Of a stretch of DNA of 64,000 bases, positions 60,881 to 64,000 are shown one piece after another. This DNA is from Terrimonas rubra. Lineage in GTDB: Bacteria; Bacteroidota; Bacteroidia; Chitinophagales; Chitinophagaceae. The notes beneath the pieces were generated by a model that had not been told where the DNA came from, made no database searches, and saw only the letters and a program-made list of their open reading frames with translations. Position 1 is the first letter of the stretch, and every line of letters starts with the position of its first letter. A program made the position numbers and the translations under genes. The stretch is from contig NZ_JBHUOZ010000001.1 of assembly GCF_042686025.1 (NCBI RefSeq), positions 434,001 through 498,000 of the forward strand. Reading direction: 5' to 3'.

Positions 60881-61023
60881 GAGAGAATGAAGAATTATGA
60901 ATGTTGAATGATGAATGATGAATGATGAAAAGCCCAGTGCCCAGTGCCTAATGCCGAATGCTGAGTTCGTTTACTTAAAAGTCTCTCAAGCTTTCAGCAT
61001 TAAGCTTTCTGCGTTCGGCTTTA
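60881..61023 (-). repeat. Word-repeat intergenic tract between two sugar-cluster genes
   Basis: The 143-bp gap runs from the stop codon of the downstream-numbered gene to the start of the TIM-barrel gene. It contains GAATGAT tandem words and inverted words GCCGAA/TTCGGC and AATGCTGA/TCAGCATT. No ORF is carried. Confidence 0.6.
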
Positions 61024-61644
61024 TCAATAAAACGCTTTGTCTCCTTTTTTATACGGATATGCGCCATCGTATTTACCCGGCACCGGTAAGTACTCCAATG
61101 CCTGTTTGGCGCCGATCTCCGAATTAAAATAGCCGGCTATACTCATCTGGCGCATCATGCTGTAATAATGTTTGGGCGAAGGCACAAAATTGTAAGGACG
61201 TTTTTCCGCCTTGAATTTTTCACGCTCCGGCTTATCCGCCTCCCATACTTTCTGGTTATACTCTTTGGCCTCTTTTTCCAGGCTTACCAGTATTTCGTGA
61301 CGCTGCTCGGGTGTACATTTTATAAAATCATTTTTATGCATTTTATTGCTCACCACATCAATCTCGGAAATACCTTTGATAAATGCTTCCTGTTCGGCCT
61401 GCGTATAACAATCGGTCACCAGTATACGCATAAACTCCGCTACATTGGCCGCCTTAGCGCCGGGAGTATTGGTAGTGGGGATAATGGTTTCGCCGATCTC
61501 GTTCAGCAAAGCCATATTGGCTTCATTAAAAGCGCCACCAGCTGCTTTTCCACCGGCATTACAGCCGCTCAGGAAGAACTGGCCGCCGATCATGCTGCCA
61601 CCGGTTATTAAGCCCACCAATTTTATTAATTCTCTACGCTTCAT
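61024..61644 (-). CDS. Gluconate 2-dehydrogenase subunit 3-like protein
   Basis: A 206-residue exported small subunit that usually partners a GMC-type dehydrogenase. Tat-like N terminus MKRRELIKLVGLITGGSMIG with a following LSGC lipobox. Domain features: LLNEIGETIIPTTNTPGAKA, YKQ-type middle region, and PSPKHYYSMMRQMSIAGYF with GAKQALEYLPVPGKYDG at the end. It lies 11 bp after the GMC gene. Such pairs form glucose/gluconate or glycoside 3-dehydrogenases. Confidence 0.92.
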   Translation of the reverse strand: MKRRELIKLVGLITGGSMIGGQFFLSGCNAGGKAAGGAFNEANMALLNEIGETIIPTTNTPGAKAANVAEFMRILVTDCYTQAEQEAFIKGISEIDVVSNKMHKNDFIKCTPEQRHEILVSLEKEAKEYNQKVWEADKPEREKFKAEKRPYNFVPSPKHYYSMMRQMSIAGYFNSEIGAKQALEYLPVPGKYDGAYPYKKGDKAFY

Positions 61645-61655
61645 TGTTGTTTAGT

Positions 61656-63332
61656 TTATAAGTTACCTTTTTTCAGTTCGTTTACGGCAAAATCAGCAGC
61701 ACGTGCGGTTAATGCCATATAGGTTAAAGAGGGATTAACACAGGAGGCCGAAGTCATACAGGCCCCGTCGGTTACAAATACATTCTTGGCATCCCAAACC
61801 TGGTTGTTACCATTCAACACCGAAGTTTTTGGATCGCGGCCCATACGTGCCGTACCCATTTCATGTATACCCATACCAAACTCATAGTTATCATCCCAGG
61901 TGCCTACATTTTTAACCCCGGCGGCCTCCAGTATTTCTTTGGCATCATTCACCATGTCGATACGCATCTTCTTTTCATTCTCTTTTATCTCCACGTTCAT
62001 GTCCAGTACCGGCAAGCCCCATTTGTCTTTTTTATCTTTATTCAGCTTGATCATGTTTTCATGATAAGGTAATACCTCGCCAAAAGCGGTCATACCCATG
62101 GTCCATGATCCCATTTCGGTCAGTGATTCCTTTAACGCTGCACCAATGGTCATCTCCGCCACTTCGGCTCCACGACCACGACCCGCACCACCCTGGTAAC
62201 CAAAACCACGCAGGTAATCACGCTTATCGTTATAAATATTACGGAACCTTGGGATATAAATACCCGTTGGTCTGCGGCCATACACCCTGAAATCTTCGTA
62301 ACCTTCTACCTGGCCGCTGGCACCACAACGGAAATGATGGTCCATTACATTGTGTCCCAGCTCACCGCTTGAACTACCCAAACCATCAGGCCAGATATCG
62401 GTTGCTGAGTTCATTAACACCCAGGTTGAGTTGAAGGAGGAAGCACACACGAATACTATTTTAGATTTGTATTCGTAGGTCTGGTTGGTCTCTGCATCCA
62501 GTATTTCCACACCGGTCGCTTTCTTGGTATCCTTATCGTATAAAATTTTAGTTACAATAGAGAATGGACGCAGGGTTAGATTACCCGTGGCCATTGCCGC
62601 CGGTAAAGTAGCCGATTGAGTGCTGAAATAAGCACCAAACGGACAACCACGCCAGCAACGGTTGCGGTATTGGCAATTTACCCGGTCGTGATGCGGCTGC
62701 GTAAGATTGGCGCTACGGCCAATAAACATGTGACGGGTATTGTTGTAATGTTTTTTTATTCTTGCGGCCAGATCTTTCTCTACAATATTCATCTCCATCG
62801 CCGGCATAAAATCACCATCAGGCAATACTTCCAGGCCTTCTTTACTGCCCTGTATACCTGCAAATCTTTCGGCATAGCTATACCAGGGAGCAATATCATC
62901 ATAACGGATGGGCCAGTCGATCGCAATGCCTTCTTTGGCGTTAGCTTCAAAATCCCATTTATTAAAACGGTAACTCTGGCGGCCCCATAATAAGGAACGG
63001 CCACCTACATGGTACCCCCTGAACCAGGAGAAAGGTTTTGTTTCGGTATAAGGACAGTCCTTATCGTTTGCCCACATACCATACACTTCCTCACTTAAAG
63101 GATAGTCACGTTTTAATACCGGGTGTTCTTTGATCATTTCCTGGGTACGGTTATTACGGTGCTCAAACTCCCAGTTCTCCTTGTTGGCATTTACATAGTC
63201 CTTTTTATGTTCTATGTTCCTGCCGCGTTCAAGCATAATTACCTTCAGGCCTTTTTCACAAAGCTCTTTGGCGGCCCAGCCACCGCTGATACCTGAGCCA
63301 ATTACAATTGCATCATACTGATTATCTGCCAT
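61656..63332 (-). CDS. GMC-family FAD-dependent dehydrogenase
   Basis: A 558-residue catalytic subunit. The N-terminal FAD fold is AIVIGSGISGGWAAKELCEK, with the GRSLLWGRQSYRFN loop near 113. C-terminal motifs include GIHEMGTARMG and SCVNPSLTYMALTARAADF. CxxxCWRGCP at about 228 may bind metal. No signal peptide is seen; the partner's Tat signal could carry it out. With the subunit-3 gene it probably oxidises a sugar at C-2 or C-3. Confidence 0.93.
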   Translation of the reverse strand: MADNQYDAIVIGSGISGGWAAKELCEKGLKVIMLERGRNIEHKKDYVNANKENWEFEHRNNRTQEMIKEHPVLKRDYPLSEEVYGMWANDKDCPYTETKPFSWFRGYHVGGRSLLWGRQSYRFNKWDFEANAKEGIAIDWPIRYDDIAPWYSYAERFAGIQGSKEGLEVLPDGDFMPAMEMNIVEKDLAARIKKHYNNTRHMFIGRSANLTQPHHDRVNCQYRNRCWRGCPFGAYFSTQSATLPAAMATGNLTLRPFSIVTKILYDKDTKKATGVEILDAETNQTYEYKSKIVFVCASSFNSTWVLMNSATDIWPDGLGSSSGELGHNVMDHHFRCGASGQVEGYEDFRVYGRRPTGIYIPRFRNIYNDKRDYLRGFGYQGGAGRGRGAEVAEMTIGAALKESLTEMGSWTMGMTAFGEVLPYHENMIKLNKDKKDKWGLPVLDMNVEIKENEKKMRIDMVNDAKEILEAAGVKNVGTWDDNYEFGMGIHEMGTARMGRDPKTSVLNGNNQVWDAKNVFVTDGACMTSASCVNPSLTYMALTARAADFAVNELKKGNL

Positions 63333-63676
63333 GTGGATCGTTTTTAAAAGCTCCCTTTGAAGAGAGTTTTTTTTAATTATTGTTTAAAACTATTCAAGCA
63401 TATTTTGTACAGACTGAAAGCAGAAGGCTGAAAGCGAAAAGCTTATTCACGTCCGGCCATTTCAAGCAAAACGCTGAATGCTAAAAGCATAAAGCTTATC
63501 ATTTTTCAAGCATGTATTATCAAACTTCCAAGTTACCTGACTACCAAATTAGCATTGCTTTCGGCTTTCTGCTTTAAGCTTTGTGCTTATTTATTTTTCA
63601 AGCATTTTTTATAATGACATCCTGTGAAGAATAACATTACCAAATTTCCAAATCATCAAATTACCAAATTACTCCC
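63333..63676 (-). repeat. Word-repeat intergenic tract in the 344-bp gap before the GMC gene
   Basis: No gene is present. There are two blocks of AAAGC/GCTTT-type words: GAAAGCAG-AAGGCTGAAAGC at 63416-63437 and CTGAATGCTAAAAGCATAAAG at 63473-63493, with an inverted counterpart GCTTTCGGCTTTCTGC near 63558-63575. AATTTGG words follow at 63640-63670. Confidence 0.55.
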
Positions 63677-64000
63677 TCACACATCACATATCTTAATCGC
63701 TTTGTGGACAGCATCCAGCTTAGCCGCATTGTCCTTGCCTTTGGAAATAAATTCCTGGGCAACATAACCCTTATAACCGGTAGCAACAATGGCACGCATG
63801 ATAGCCGGGTAATACAGCTCCTGTGTTTCATCTATCTCGTTACGGCCGGGCACACCGGCGGTATGGTAGTGACCAAAATACTGGTGATTGTTTTTAATGC
63901 TACGGATAATATCGCCTTCATTGATCTGCATATGATAAATATCAAACAGCAGTTTAAAATTATCAGAACCCAGTTGTTTACAAAGCTCTATGCCCCATTC
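63677..64000 (-). CDS. Hydroxypyruvate isomerase-like TIM-barrel protein, 3' part
   Basis: The frame is open to the right edge, giving 107 C-terminal residues. Features: FKLLFDIYHMQINEGDIIRS, YFGHYHTAGVPGRNEIDE, and GYKGYVAQEFISKGKD with the metal-ligand Asp, His and Glu of the Hyi family. Members of this family interconvert hydroxypyruvate or act as sugar isomerases. First visible gene of a minus-strand sugar-oxidation cluster with GMC and subunit-3 genes. Start lies outside the window. Confidence 0.85.
   Translation of the reverse strand, partial: EWGIELCKQLGSDNFKLLFDIYHMQINEGDIIRSIKNNHQYFGHYHTAGVPGRNEIDETQELYYPAIMRAIVATGYKGYVAQEFISKGKDNAAKLDAVHKAIKICDV

Overview
This 64 kb window is a chromosomal segment of a Bacteroidota member, most likely family Chitinophagaceae. 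The evidence is the set of protein families (HmuY/HmuR haem uptake, a secreted metalloprotease with a type IX secretion sorting domain, LytTR regulators, DUF4834, four-helix-bundle IVP proteins), the TAnnTTTG promoter elements, the near absence of Shine-Dalgarno sequences, and intergenic regions filled with short-word repeats. No rRNA, prophage, IS transposase or CRISPR array is seen. One tRNA with a CAT anticodon is present.

Layout. 1-0.8 kb: end of a subtilisin-like protease. 0.8-8.2 kb: haem uptake, as two tandem minus-strand units, hmuR-hmuY (TonB receptor and haem-binding lipoprotein) and hmuT-U-V-S (ABC importer and cytoplasmic haem factor). Both units carry the same direct-repeat site upstream. 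8.4-14.2 kb: a DUF937-like membrane protein, then an operon with a LytTR regulator, a hybrid histidine kinase, a small membrane protein and an OmpA-like lipoprotein. 14.4-24 kb: beta-barrel protein, tRNA, PfkB kinase, TetR regulator with a PaaE-type reductase, Na+/H+ antiporter, bestrophin, a ketoacyl-synthase-like protein that seems to lack its catalytic residues, and a secreted protein. 24-32 kb: ATP synthase genes atpB-E-F-H and atpA, separated by a 3.1 kb metalloprotease gene with its own terminators. 32-40 kb: a decayed nucleotidyltransferase, ABC exporter, carotenoid-desaturase-like oxidoreductase, class III aminotransferase, gamma-carbonic-anhydrase-like protein and small proteins. 40-51 kb: a nearly complete haem biosynthesis cluster, hemA-C-D-E-F-B-L on minus and hemH-hemJ on plus. 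51-64 kb: a YhcG-type nuclease, a ChaN-like haem/iron protein, RNA-binding and cold-shock proteins, a KAS III-like enzyme, DusB, a CPBP protease, CdsA, a beta-lactamase-fold hydrolase, and a sugar-oxidation cluster (GMC oxidoreductase, gluconate-dehydrogenase-subunit-3-like protein, two TIM-barrel isomerases).

How they work together. The window contains both haem uptake and haem synthesis by the C5 route (glutamyl-tRNA to haem through HemA, L, B, C, D, E, F, J, H), so haem is the dominant theme.

The most unusual feature is two four-helix-bundle (IVP) genes inside the hem operon. Each is enclosed by inverted arms built from a short repeated word. Each cassette starts in the stop codon of the upstream hem gene and ends 4-9 bp before the next start codon. 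They resemble the intervening sequences known from 23S rRNA, but lie between protein genes. Further repeat families (a five-copy roughly 68-bp element, a twin-hairpin element, a 75-bp direct repeat, and a multi-stem element at 36.3 kb) fill other intergenic gaps.
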